Shown piece after piece: positions 46,347 through 54,696 of a DNA stretch of 64,000 nucleotides. Position 1 is the first letter of the stretch, and each line of letters begins with the position of its first letter. Both the position numbers and the translations under genes were made by a program. The notes under the pieces are model-generated. The model worked only from the letters and a program-made list of their open reading frames with translations, ran no database searches and had not been told where the DNA came from. This DNA comes from Geomicrobium halophilum (lineage in GTDB: Bacteria > Bacillota > Bacilli > Bacillales > Marinococcaceae): the NCBI RefSeq assembly GCF_014207655.1, contig NZ_JACHHJ010000002.1:342185-406184 (forward strand). The letters run 5' to 3'.

Positions 46347-47852
46347 ATGCAGTTTTTTGAAATACTCACTCCGATGACTATCCTCCTTTGTTCTTTAGGT
46401 GTATTTATCGGTATCGTCATGGGAGCCATCCCAGGGATGACCGCGACGATGGCTATTGCTATCTTCCTACCTATTACGTATGCCCTGGACATGATTGAAT
46501 CCATCGGTCTATTAATTGGACTATATGTTGGCGGGATCAGTGGTGGATTAGTCCCGGCCGTCCTAATTAATATCCCCGGAACCCCTTCATCTCTCACGAC
46601 CACCTTTGATGGATATCCGATGACACAAAAAGGGGAAGGGGAAAAGGCGCTTAAGGTGGGGGTCACTGCTTCAGTGTTCGGTGGGTTCTTCAGTCTTGCC
46701 GTCCTGTATTTCTTTGCGCCAATGCTTTCGACGTTTGCGATTGACTTCTCCTCCGTAGAAATGTTTCTAATTATCCTATTTGCAATGACGATCATTGCCT
46801 CCATTTCTAAAGGAAGTCTGCTTGGTGGCATTTTTAGTGGCCTTTTAGGAATACTTATTAGTCTGATTGGTACGTTCACGATTAATAATGAAACAAGGTT
46901 GATTCCTCCAGGGTTTGAAAGTGAATTGATATACGGCTTTACCCTTCTTCCGGTTCTGATTGGTTTGTTCGCTGTGGGGCAGTTGCTGGAGGAAGCGGAG
47001 AAAGGAATGAAAGCCTCTGCTCACCAAAAAATTAAACTGCAGAAGGGGGATACAAAGAGCAAATTCAGTTTTAGGCTGTTCAAGAATCAAAAAGTAAATG
47101 TCGTCCGTTCCTCACTTCTTGGTACTTTTATAGGTATGCTTCCTGGTGTCGGTGGGAGTGCAGCTTCGATTACGGCTTATTCTCAGGCTAAGAATTTCTC
47201 TAAAAATCCAAAGGAATTGGGAAAAGGCTCACCTGAGGGAGTGGTCGCGAGTGAATCCGCAAATAACGGATTGATTGGTGGGGCATTAGTTCCAATGCTA
47301 TCTTTGGGAATTCCTGGTGACAGTACGACGGCGATCTTGATCGCAGCTTTCCTCTTGCAGGGCATACAGGTTGGGCCACTGTTCATCTCGAGCAATCCGG
47401 ATTTATGGAGTGGAATGGTATTCGCGCTGATTGTGGCCAATATTGCTATGTTTTTCATGATGTTTTTAACTGTTAAATATTTCGCCAAAATCGTCTTTAT
47501 ACCGAAATATTTAATCTTTCCAATTATTATTGTCGCATGTGTCATCGGTTCCTATGCTATCAACAATGGCATAATGTTCGATGTATGGACCCTCCTGTTA
47601 TTTGGATTTTTAGGTTATATTTTCCCGAAGCTTGGAATACAGATCCCATCCTTTCTGATTGGTTTCATCCTGGGAGCAGAAGCGGAAAAGAATTTCATTG
47701 ATACACTTCAAGGGAGCGGTGGTGATTTGAGCGTCTTTTTCACCAACGGTCCGGTTGCAATTGTGCTCTGGATCTTAATTCTAGGCTCTATCATTTTTTC
47801 GGTGGCCGACTACCGAAAAGGCAAAAAAGAGGAAGCGACATACGCGTCATAA
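46347..47852 (+). CDS. tctA: tripartite tricarboxylate-type transporter, large membrane subunit (TctA)
   Basis: 501 residues, about ten to twelve helices. TctA signatures: MGAIPGMTATMAIAIFLPIT (26-45), IGLYVGGISGGLVPAVLINI-like segment with IPGTPSS, the repeat GMLPGVGGSAASITAYSQAK (~265) and SLGIPGDSTTAIL (~325). Cation-driven uptake with TctB and TctC. Confidence 0.93.
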   Translation: MQFFEILTPMTILLCSLGVFIGIVMGAIPGMTATMAIAIFLPITYALDMIESIGLLIGLYVGGISGGLVPAVLINIPGTPSSLTTTFDGYPMTQKGEGEKALKVGVTASVFGGFFSLAVLYFFAPMLSTFAIDFSSVEMFLIILFAMTIIASISKGSLLGGIFSGLLGILISLIGTFTINNETRLIPPGFESELIYGFTLLPVLIGLFAVGQLLEEAEKGMKASAHQKIKLQKGDTKSKFSFRLFKNQKVNVVRSSLLGTFIGMLPGVGGSAASITAYSQAKNFSKNPKELGKGSPEGVVASESANNGLIGGALVPMLSLGIPGDSTTAILIAAFLLQGIQVGPLFISSNPDLWSGMVFALIVANIAMFFMMFLTVKYFAKIVFIPKYLIFPIIIVACVIGSYAINNGIMFDVWTLLLFGFLGYIFPKLGIQIPSFLIGFILGAEAEKNFIDTLQGSGGDLSVFFTNGPVAIVLWILILGSIIFSVADYRKGKKEEATYAS

Positions 47853-47902
47853 ACAAAATGTGTAGATTTTATATTTATTAGTAAAAGAGTGGGAGAGGTT
47901 AT

Positions 47903-49246
47903 ATGCAAACTGAGATGAAAACGAAAACACCTTTAGTTACGGACCTTTCCGTCTATACGGTAGCCGGAAATGACAGCATGCTTCTGAATTTAAGTGGGGC
48001 ACATGGTCCATATTTTACAAGAAATGTGGTGATTTTAAAGGACAACAGCGGGCAGATCGGTGTCGGGGAAGTCCCTGGTGGAGAATCGATCCGCAAGATA
48101 TTGGAGCAGGCAAGGGAGCTTCTGGTCGGCGAATCGATAGGCAATTATAAAAATCTCCTGAGGAAAGTGCACGAAACATTCGGCGAATGGGATGCATCAG
48201 GCCGCGGCCGGCAGACATTTGATCTGAGAATCACCGTTCATGCGATAACTGCATTGGAAGCTGCTATGCTAGATCTTTTAGGCAAGTACTTGAACGTACC
48301 TGTTTCAGCATTGCTTGGAGACGGACAGCAGCGCTCGGAAGTGGAGGTACTCGGTTACTTGTTCTATATTGGAAACCGCACTAAAACGGACCTTCCCTAT
48401 TGGAGTGATTCGGAGAACGACGATAATTGGTTCCGGTTGCGCCATGAAGAGGCTCTCACTCCGGAAGCTATCGTTCGCCTGGCTGAGGCTGCCTATGAGC
48501 GATACGGTTTTCATAGTTTCAAATTAAAAGGCGGAGTGCTAAGTGGGGAGGAGGAGATCGAAGCGGTAACTGCCCTATCAATGCGTTTCCCTGAAGCCTG
48601 TATCACCTTGGATCCAAACGGCGCATGGTCGCTTGATGAAGCCATTCGTCTCTGTAAGGGTCAGCATGATGTATTAGCATATGCGGAAGACCCGTGTGGT
48701 GCGGAAGAAGATTTCTCTTCCCGTGAAGTAATGAACGAATTTCGAAAAGCAACCGGTCTGCCAACTGCCACCAATATGATCGCCACTGACTGGCGCCAGC
48801 TGGGGCACGCCATTCAGCTGCAGGCCGTGGACATCCCGCTCGCCGACCCACATTTCTGGACCTTGGAAGGCTCGGTAAGAGTTGCCCAGCTGTGCCATAA
48901 CTGGGGGTTGACTTGGGGTTCCCACTCTAATAATCATTTCGATATTTCGATGGCAATGTTCACCCACGTGGCCGCAGCGGCTCCCGGACAAATCACAGCC
49001 ATTGACACCCACTGGATTTGGCAGGACGGACAAAGATTGACCAAAGATCCTTTGAAAATTAAAGAAGGCAAAATCCGAGTTCCGGAAAAGCCGGGTCTCG
49101 GAGTGGAGATCGATATGGAGCAGTTGGAGGCAGCCCATCATTTATATAAAAGCAAAAACCTAGGCGCAAGGGATGATTCCATCGCTATGCAGTACCTGAT
49201 TCCGGGGTGGACATTTGATAATAAGCGCCCTTGTTTGGTGAGATAA
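47903..49246 (+). CDS. gudD: glucarate dehydratase
   Basis: 447 residues, enolase superfamily. It removes water from D-glucarate to give 5-keto-4-deoxyglucarate, the KdgD substrate. Catalytic Lys K207/K209 in SFKLKGG, metal ligands D237 (TLDPNGAW), E262 (YAEDPCG) and N291 region (ATNMIATDW), catalytic His H341 in WGSHSNNHF. Spacing agrees with the E. coli enzyme. Last gene of the operon. Confidence 0.95.
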   Translation: MQTEMKTKTPLVTDLSVYTVAGNDSMLLNLSGAHGPYFTRNVVILKDNSGQIGVGEVPGGESIRKILEQARELLVGESIGNYKNLLRKVHETFGEWDASGRGRQTFDLRITVHAITALEAAMLDLLGKYLNVPVSALLGDGQQRSEVEVLGYLFYIGNRTKTDLPYWSDSENDDNWFRLRHEEALTPEAIVRLAEAAYERYGFHSFKLKGGVLSGEEEIEAVTALSMRFPEACITLDPNGAWSLDEAIRLCKGQHDVLAYAEDPCGAEEDFSSREVMNEFRKATGLPTATNMIATDWRQLGHAIQLQAVDIPLADPHFWTLEGSVRVAQLCHNWGLTWGSHSNNHFDISMAMFTHVAAAAPGQITAIDTHWIWQDGQRLTKDPLKIKEGKIRVPEKPGLGVEIDMEQLEAAHHLYKSKNLGARDDSIAMQYLIPGWTFDNKRPCLVR

Positions 49247-49382
49247 CAAAGGTTACTGGGACTGTTGGAAGAGGCATATCTAAATCGGTTTCGACAGTCA
49301 TGGGCACATGTAAGCACCATCATTTGTCTACTATTCTTGATATACCAAATCTTTATCCACAGGATAAGTGGTAAGATCCAAC

Positions 49383-49438
49383 CTTCCATAGGTGCATGCC
49401 TATATGGGCAGTTATCCATAGGCATGCACCTATGGAAG
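49383..49438. repeat. 21-bp perfect inverted repeat
   Basis: 49383-49403 is exactly complementary to 49418-49438 with a 14-base loop; each arm contains the internal palindrome GCATGC. No T run follows, so it is not a standard terminator. It lies after gudD and before an IS3 relic. Confidence 0.85.
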
Positions 49439-49671
49439 TGAAGCGAATTATAATAAAGGTGTAGTTAACTCACTACTTTCAACTGGCGCCTCCAAATACG
49501 CAAAGGAGAAGGTGACTTAATCTTTGGACGTGAAGGCCGAGTGGGGGCTATTCCCCTGGAACGCCTAGTCAAAAGGATTGCTCTCAGTTCCTGTTGTCAG
49601 AGCAATTATTAAAAGGTCCGGTCCTATTTTTTCAATGAATGATTTCTTTAATAAAGAGCTGCCTGCTACAA
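49439..49671. other. spacer with unassigned fragment
   Basis: A plus-strand frame reads GREGRVGAIPLERLVKRIAL and stops at about 49609. It looks protein-like, but I do not recognise the family. Probably debris next to the insertion-sequence relic. Confidence 0.3.
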
Positions 49672-50045
49672 TGAAGTGCCCCCAAAAAGTTAGATAGGTA
49701 GAATAATGATTAATTTGCTTGGCATGTGTTCGGTATTGAATCGGACTCGTGCCTTTTAATTTTGATTTAATACATTATTTCACGCGAAATCCTGACGTCT
49801 ATCGCCAACAAATTCTTGTTGAGTGTAATGAAGACTATATGGAGAAATATATGGAAACTTGAATTGAGTCAACCCTAGATTTTGGTGTTGAGCCCATAAA
49901 CCGAAGAAATTCTCAATAACCACATTGTCATAAAAATCCCTTTGCGCGCCATGCTTTGTGTAATTTCATGATTTCTAATGTATGGTGATATTTTTTCATT
50001 TGATAATGCCACCCTTGATCTGAGTGTATCATTAACTGATCATAT
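49672..50045 (-). mobile_element. IS3-family transposase (OrfB) relic with one terminal repeat
   Basis: On the minus strand, broken frames read IHSDQGWHYQMKKYHHTLEI (integrase core with the catalytic Asp), then after frameshifts a VIENFFG-like stretch, then KLKGTSPIQYRTHAKQI near the C-terminus. The end TGAAGTGCCCCCAAAAAGT (49672-49690) has the form of an IS3-family terminal repeat. The other end and OrfA are missing; several stops make it inactive. Confidence 0.82.
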
Positions 50046-50250
50046 TTTTCGGCTGCCCCCTACCTCTTATTTCTCAATTTCCACGTGATAAAACAATTGA
50101 ATTATCCCAACCTAATATCTTTCTATTAAATCTTATCTCTAAAGGGATACATAGGAGGAGCCACATGCGTAGATAGGATGGAATCTGTAGTGACTGCGCA
50201 TTTCCTTTCATAACGCAGGAAAATTCATTAAATTTTTTATTATAGTTCCC

Positions 50251-50280
50251 TTGACGCTCTTTTCGCATATAATATATAAT
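50251..50280 (+). promoter_or_regulatory. promoter of the SsuABC-type operon
   Basis: TTGACG (50251-50256), 18-base spacer, TATAAT (50275-50280); 49 bases upstream of the ATPase gene start. Confidence 0.75.
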
Positions 50281-50329
50281 CCATATAAGTTTGGTTGTGA
50301 TTAAATTGAAAATATTGGAGGGTCCCTTT

Positions 50330-51172
50330 ATGAAGGTGAATTTGGAGCAGGTGAATAAGACGTTTCCTAAAGGCAAGAATGACTCGCTCCATGTCCTTCA
50401 AGATATCGATCTTAAGATCGAGGCAGGCGAGTTCGTCTCGTTGCTGGGGCCATCGGGTTGCGGAAAGTCTACGATTTTAAATTTAATCGCTGGGTTGGAT
50501 CACCCAACGTCAGGAGATGTGTATGTGAACGGACAAAAGGTGAAAGGACCGGGTACCGACCGTGTGGTTGTTTTTCAACAAGGTGGTTTGTTTCCTTGGA
50601 TGAATGTGCTGGATAACGTTACATACGGCTTGCTTCTTAAAAATATGAGTAAAAAAGAAGCCCAGGAGAAAGCGATGGAAGGACTTCGCATGGTACACCT
50701 TGGTAATTTCACAAAATCTTTTCCACACGAGTTATCAGGCGGGATGAAGCAGCGGGTGGCGATTGCAAGGTCGCTTGTCATGGATCCTGACGTTCTTTTA
50801 ATGGATGAACCTTTTGCTGCTCTTGATGAACAGACTCGAATCATTTTACATCAGGAGCTTCAGGAGATTTGGGAGAAAACAGGGAAAACGATTTTATTTA
50901 TCACCCATAATATACGTGAAGCGCTTACGCTCTCTGAACGTGTCTTATTAATGAGCACTCGACCGGGGGCGATTAAGAACTCATTTACTGTGCAGGCGTC
51001 ACGCCCAAGGGATCCTTCTGATAGTGTGCTTGTACAACTAGAAAAACGCGTCATGAGTGAATTAGAAGAAGAGATGGAGAAAGTGCTGAAGGAGGAATTT
51101 GGGGATGGGTACCGCCTTAAGACGAGTGCTGTTCGTGATCGTAATCGTGAGCACATGGGAGATCATATCTAA
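50330..51172 (+). CDS. ssuB: ABC transporter ATPase, nitrate/sulfonate/taurine type
   Basis: 280 residues. Walker A GPSGCGKST (40-48), Q-loop VVFQQGGLFPW, signature ELSGGMKQRVAIARS, Walker B VLLMDEPFAALDE. Belongs to the SsuB/TauB/ThiZ-like group. ATG 50330 has GGAGGG seven bases before it; the longer open frame is not supported. Overlaps the permease gene by 68 bases. What is transported is not certain: the group includes sulfonates, nitrate, pyrimidine and aromatic compounds. Confidence 0.9.
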   Translation: MKVNLEQVNKTFPKGKNDSLHVLQDIDLKIEAGEFVSLLGPSGCGKSTILNLIAGLDHPTSGDVYVNGQKVKGPGTDRVVVFQQGGLFPWMNVLDNVTYGLLLKNMSKKEAQEKAMEGLRMVHLGNFTKSFPHELSGGMKQRVAIARSLVMDPDVLLMDEPFAALDEQTRIILHQELQEIWEKTGKTILFITHNIREALTLSERVLLMSTRPGAIKNSFTVQASRPRDPSDSVLVQLEKRVMSELEEEMEKVLKEEFGDGYRLKTSAVRDRNREHMGDHI

Positions 51173-51884
51173 ATCCAATTTGTTTCCTACTTTTATGTTT
51201 CCGCCGTTGTTGATTCCAAATGATCCAGGCGGGGTTACTGTATTGAGTACGTTCGTGAATGGCCTTATCTCAGGACAAATCCTTGAAGCTACGGGTGTGA
51301 CCCTCAGCCGGCTTTTAGTAGGTTTTGCCATTGCCGTTGTTTTAGGACTTACTTTCGGGTTTTTGATTTCCCGTTACAAATGGGTGGATGACACGCTTGG
51401 TTTTTTTGTGACCGCATTGCAGTCGATTCCAAGTATTGTATGGTTTCCGTTAGCGATCGTGTGGTTTGGGCTTGGCAATATATCCATTTTGTTCATTGTT
51501 GCTATTGGCGCCACTTGGACGATGACAGTGAATTCGAGTACCGGTTTTAAAAATGTACCAAGCCTTTATTTAAATGCAGCCCGTACACTTGGTTCCTCTG
51601 GTTTCCACCTTGCAAGGACGGTGATTCTTCCCGCATCAGTGCCTCACTTAATTTCTGGCCTGCGTGTGGCTTGGGCATTTGCCTGGCGGGCGATTATGGC
51701 CGGTGAATTACTCGGAGGAAGCGGCGGTCTGGGTTATCTCTTAGACATGGGTCGGTCCTTACAATCCATGGATCTTGTACTCTCGATTATGATCGTCATT
51801 GGAATCATTGGCACGATTATGGATAATCAAGTATTTCGGAGAATGGAACGCTCTGTCGCTAGAAAATGGGGCATGGGAGCATAA
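51105..51884 (+). CDS. ssuC: ABC transporter permease, nitrate/sulfonate/taurine type
   Basis: 259 residues, six helices, EAA loop NAARTLGSSGFHLARTVILP (~150). ATG 51105 is nine bases after GGAGG inside the ATPase gene, so translation is coupled; TTG 51099 is possible. Confidence 0.9.
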   Translation: MGTALRRVLFVIVIVSTWEIISKSNLFPTFMFPPLLIPNDPGGVTVLSTFVNGLISGQILEATGVTLSRLLVGFAIAVVLGLTFGFLISRYKWVDDTLGFFVTALQSIPSIVWFPLAIVWFGLGNISILFIVAIGATWTMTVNSSTGFKNVPSLYLNAARTLGSSGFHLARTVILPASVPHLISGLRVAWAFAWRAIMAGELLGGSGGLGYLLDMGRSLQSMDLVLSIMIVIGIIGTIMDNQVFRRMERSVARKWGMGA

Positions 51885-51910
51885 TTGAAAAAATAGAGGA
51901 GATGACGGAC

Positions 51911-52906
51911 ATGAAAAAAAGCATCGCTGGTATGAGCGCTTTTCTTTTATTAACTTTAGCGGGATGCAATGCATCAGAAGAGAATGCTGAAGAAATTACG
52001 ATAGGCTATTTCCCGAACTTTACACATATTACAACCGTAATAGCTTTGGAAAATGGTTATTTTGAAGAAGAATTCGGAAGTGACATTAATATTGAAACGT
52101 CCACATTCCCAGATGGCGGGGCGTTTATGGAAGCGATGTCGACACAGGATGTTGATATTGGGACTGTAGGCCCTTCGCCTGCCACGCAAAATTTTCAACT
52201 GAACCCTGAACATGAAATTGTAGCCGGAGCTGTAAACGGCGGTGCAGTCCTGGCCACACGGGAAAACTCCGGGATTGAGAGTTTAAGCGACCTAGAAGGC
52301 ACGAGAGTGGCGATCCCGACCATTGGCTCTACCCAAGACATCATGCTTAGGGCGACGCTAATGGAAGAAGGTATGGATGTTGAAGATTCTGGGGGTACAG
52401 TGAGGATGTTACCGCAAGAACCTGCCGATACATCCACGCTTTTCCTTCAAGAAGATGTTGATGCGGCAGCCACGCAAGAACCGTGGGGCGTGTATTTGGA
52501 AAATCAGGCTAATGCCGATATTCTCCTTGATGAAGAAGAATTTGCCTGGGGCACAGAATCAACAACGACAGTCGTTGCTGCTCGGAATGCCTTTACAGAA
52601 GGGAACCCGGATTTAACTGAAGAATACCTCCGCGCCCATATCCGAGCCGTTGAGTTTATTGAAGAAAATCAGGAAGAAGCAGTGGAAGCCTTTATTAATC
52701 ACATTGAAGAAATCACAGGCAATGAACTAGATTTCGAAGAGACGCTTGAAGCCAGTAACCGCCTCAACCCGACGTATGAAGTGAACGAGGAAATTCTTCA
52801 AGAAATGGCGACCATCAGTTATGAAGCAGACTATGCGCAATCTGATGACATTGAAGGACTTGTCAACCTTGATTATTTAGAAGCTGCTCTGCAAGGAGAG
52901 GAATAA
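51911..52906 (+). CDS. ssuA: ABC transporter substrate-binding lipoprotein, SsuA/NMT1-like
   Basis: 331 residues. Lipobox LTLAGCNA (Cys 19), then ITIGYFPNFTHITTVIALEN, DVDIGTVGPSPATQN (~85) and DVDAAATQEPWGVYLEN (~185), typical of the NMT1/SsuA fold. Very acidic. ATG 51911 is nine bases after GAGGAG. Third gene of the transporter; the following amidohydrolase lies 100 bases on, past a terminator. Confidence 0.9.
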   Translation: MKKSIAGMSAFLLLTLAGCNASEENAEEITIGYFPNFTHITTVIALENGYFEEEFGSDINIETSTFPDGGAFMEAMSTQDVDIGTVGPSPATQNFQLNPEHEIVAGAVNGGAVLATRENSGIESLSDLEGTRVAIPTIGSTQDIMLRATLMEEGMDVEDSGGTVRMLPQEPADTSTLFLQEDVDAAATQEPWGVYLENQANADILLDEEEFAWGTESTTTVVAARNAFTEGNPDLTEEYLRAHIRAVEFIEENQEEAVEAFINHIEEITGNELDFEETLEASNRLNPTYEVNEEILQEMATISYEADYAQSDDIEGLVNLDYLEAALQGEE

Positions 52907-52930
52907 GATAGCTGTTTCCCGAACAACCTT

Positions 52931-52961
52931 CGATACGATTTGATCGTGTCGGGGTTTTTTT
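52931..52961 (+). terminator. terminator of the SsuABC-type operon
   Basis: CGATACGAT pairs with ATCGTGTCG (one G-T), then GGGTTTTTTT. Confidence 0.85.
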
Positions 52962-53008
52962 CATACGTGTATTTTTTTCAGAAGAATCCAACGATAGGGG
53001 GCGATGAG

Positions 53009-54325
53009 ATGAGTGAACGAAAAAACGATTGGGTAGAGGCGATGGAACATTACATGGTGGATATTAGGCGAAGGTTGCATCGTGTGCCTGAAGAAGGTTG
53101 GACGGAGTACGTGGCAACAGCGACTATTTTCGAGGAACTTCAACCATTGGCTTTTCATTTATACATGGGAGTGGAGGCCATCGAAAGTCATTCAAGGTAT
53201 GGAGTTCCGGGTGAAGAAGAACTGGAAAAAGCGAAAACGAGAGCGAGATCCAAAGGGGTTGCGGAAGGTTTCATTCATCAAATGGAAGGAGGGCATACCG
53301 GGGTTGCCGCCGTTATGGATACTGAGCAGCCAGGCCCGCATCTTGCCTTTCGTTTCGATATTGATGCCTTGTCGGTCAAAGAATCGGGGGATGACTGCCA
53401 TTTTCCTGCTGCTCATTCATTTCAATCTGAGGAACCGGGGCATATGCACGCGTGTGCCCATGATGGGCACACAGCCATTGGATTGGCTTTCGCCCATTAT
53501 CTCTCTGAACATAAAGAACAACTAAGCGGCAAATTTACGCTTCTTTTCCAACCGGCAGAAGAAGGAGGTCGTGGGGCTAAATCGATGGTGGACAAGGGGT
53601 GGCTGGATGACGTCGATTATTTTGCTAGTTCTCACATAGGGATCCATAATCTTTCCGTCGGGGAAATTTCCGCGATGACATCAAGCTTTTTAGCCTCGAA
53701 GAAATTTGATGTTTCTTTTCAAGGAGAAGCTTCTCACGCGGGGGCTAAACCGGAGTTAGGAAGAAATGCATTGGTAGCGGCTGCCTCGTTTGTGCAGGGG
53801 AGCTACGGGATTTCTCGGCATTCAGAAGGCCAAACGCGTATTAATCTGGGGACGCTTCATGCTGGCACTGGTCGAAATGTGGTTGCTGATACGGCGATGA
53901 TTCAAGGAGAAGTACGAGGGGAAACGACGGCACTCAATGATTATATGTTCACAGAAGTTGAGCGCATCGCAGAAGGAGCAGCCCGGATGGCGAATGTCGA
54001 AGCTGAGGTTTCAGTTGTAGGTGAAGGAATAACCGGGGAGTGTGACCCTGAATGGAGATCGATTTTGGATCAGGCTGCAAAGAATACGGTTTACATAAAT
54101 AAAATTCATGACGAACTTCCACTCGGAGCTTCCGAAGACGTTACGTATATGATGAAACGAGTGCAAGATCGAGGAGGAAAAGCTACCTTCATGCTTCTTG
54201 GGACGGCATTGCCTTATGGTCATCATCACCCCGCATTTGATTTTGAAGAGGGTGTGCTTAACGTTGGGTTGAGTGCTTACATAGCGATCACAACCGAACT
54301 TATGCAGCGTGAAAGTTTTATGTAA
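53009..54325 (+). CDS. abgA: M20-family amidohydrolase, AbgA-like (p-aminobenzoyl-glutamate hydrolase subunit)
   Basis: 438 residues. Close in layout to AbgA: RRRLHRVPEEGWTEY (~20), HLAFRFDIDALSVKE, metal-binding MHACAHDGHTAIG, QPAEEGGRGAKSMVDKG, SHAGAKPELGRNALVAA (dimerisation domain), GASEDVTYMMKRVQ and a late YGHHHPAFDF. M20 peptidases of this type cleave amide bonds of aminoacyl compounds such as p-aminobenzoyl-glutamate. ATG 53009 follows AGGGGGC. The next frame is a broken AbgT transporter, supporting the abg identity. No abgB partner is seen, so other N-acyl substrates are possible. Confidence 0.82.
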   Translation: MSERKNDWVEAMEHYMVDIRRRLHRVPEEGWTEYVATATIFEELQPLAFHLYMGVEAIESHSRYGVPGEEELEKAKTRARSKGVAEGFIHQMEGGHTGVAAVMDTEQPGPHLAFRFDIDALSVKESGDDCHFPAAHSFQSEEPGHMHACAHDGHTAIGLAFAHYLSEHKEQLSGKFTLLFQPAEEGGRGAKSMVDKGWLDDVDYFASSHIGIHNLSVGEISAMTSSFLASKKFDVSFQGEASHAGAKPELGRNALVAAASFVQGSYGISRHSEGQTRINLGTLHAGTGRNVVADTAMIQGEVRGETTALNDYMFTEVERIAEGAARMANVEAEVSVVGEGITGECDPEWRSILDQAAKNTVYINKIHDELPLGASEDVTYMMKRVQDRGGKATFMLLGTALPYGHHHPAFDFEEGVLNVGLSAYIAITTELMQRESFM

Positions 54326-54340
54326 TGGGGAGGGATCATA

Positions 54341-54610
54341 TTGGTCGAACAAAGAAACACTAATAAAGGACTCGGCTCTCGGATTCTAGATGGGGTGAAC
54401 GAACGAGTCGGGTGTATGCTTTAGCATCCTTTCATGCTTTTTATCTACTTGACCATTGGGATTATCGTATGGTCTTTCGTACTTAGCTGGTTTGACATTG
54501 CTTTTATGGGGCCCCAAAGTGGAGACTCGGTAGAAATTCAGAACATGTTATCCGGTGAAGGAATGATTTACATTTTTTCATCCATGCTCCCATGCTCGAT
54601 AATTTTTCAA
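54341..54610 (+). pseudogene. abgT (p-aminobenzoyl-glutamate transporter) remnant
   Basis: From TTG 54341, with GGGGAGGGA upstream, the frame reads a typical AbgT start (LGSRILDGVNERVG), then an in-frame TAG at about 54422, then HPFMLFIYLTIGIIVWSFVL and LSGEGMIYIFSSMLP, which match the first helix region of AbgT. The remaining ~400 residues are missing; aconitase follows about 90 bases later. A deletion plus a nonsense mutation inactivated it. Confidence 0.8.
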
Positions 54611-54696
54611 AAAAAGCATGAAAAAGATTTAAAAAAGCAATATAAGGGAAAGAGGATTATATACATCTTTATAGCCTTACACGAGGAGGTCTTGCC

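Noticed and set aside
48674-49141. 155-residue minus-strand frame
   Set aside because: Antisense shadow of glucarate dehydratase.
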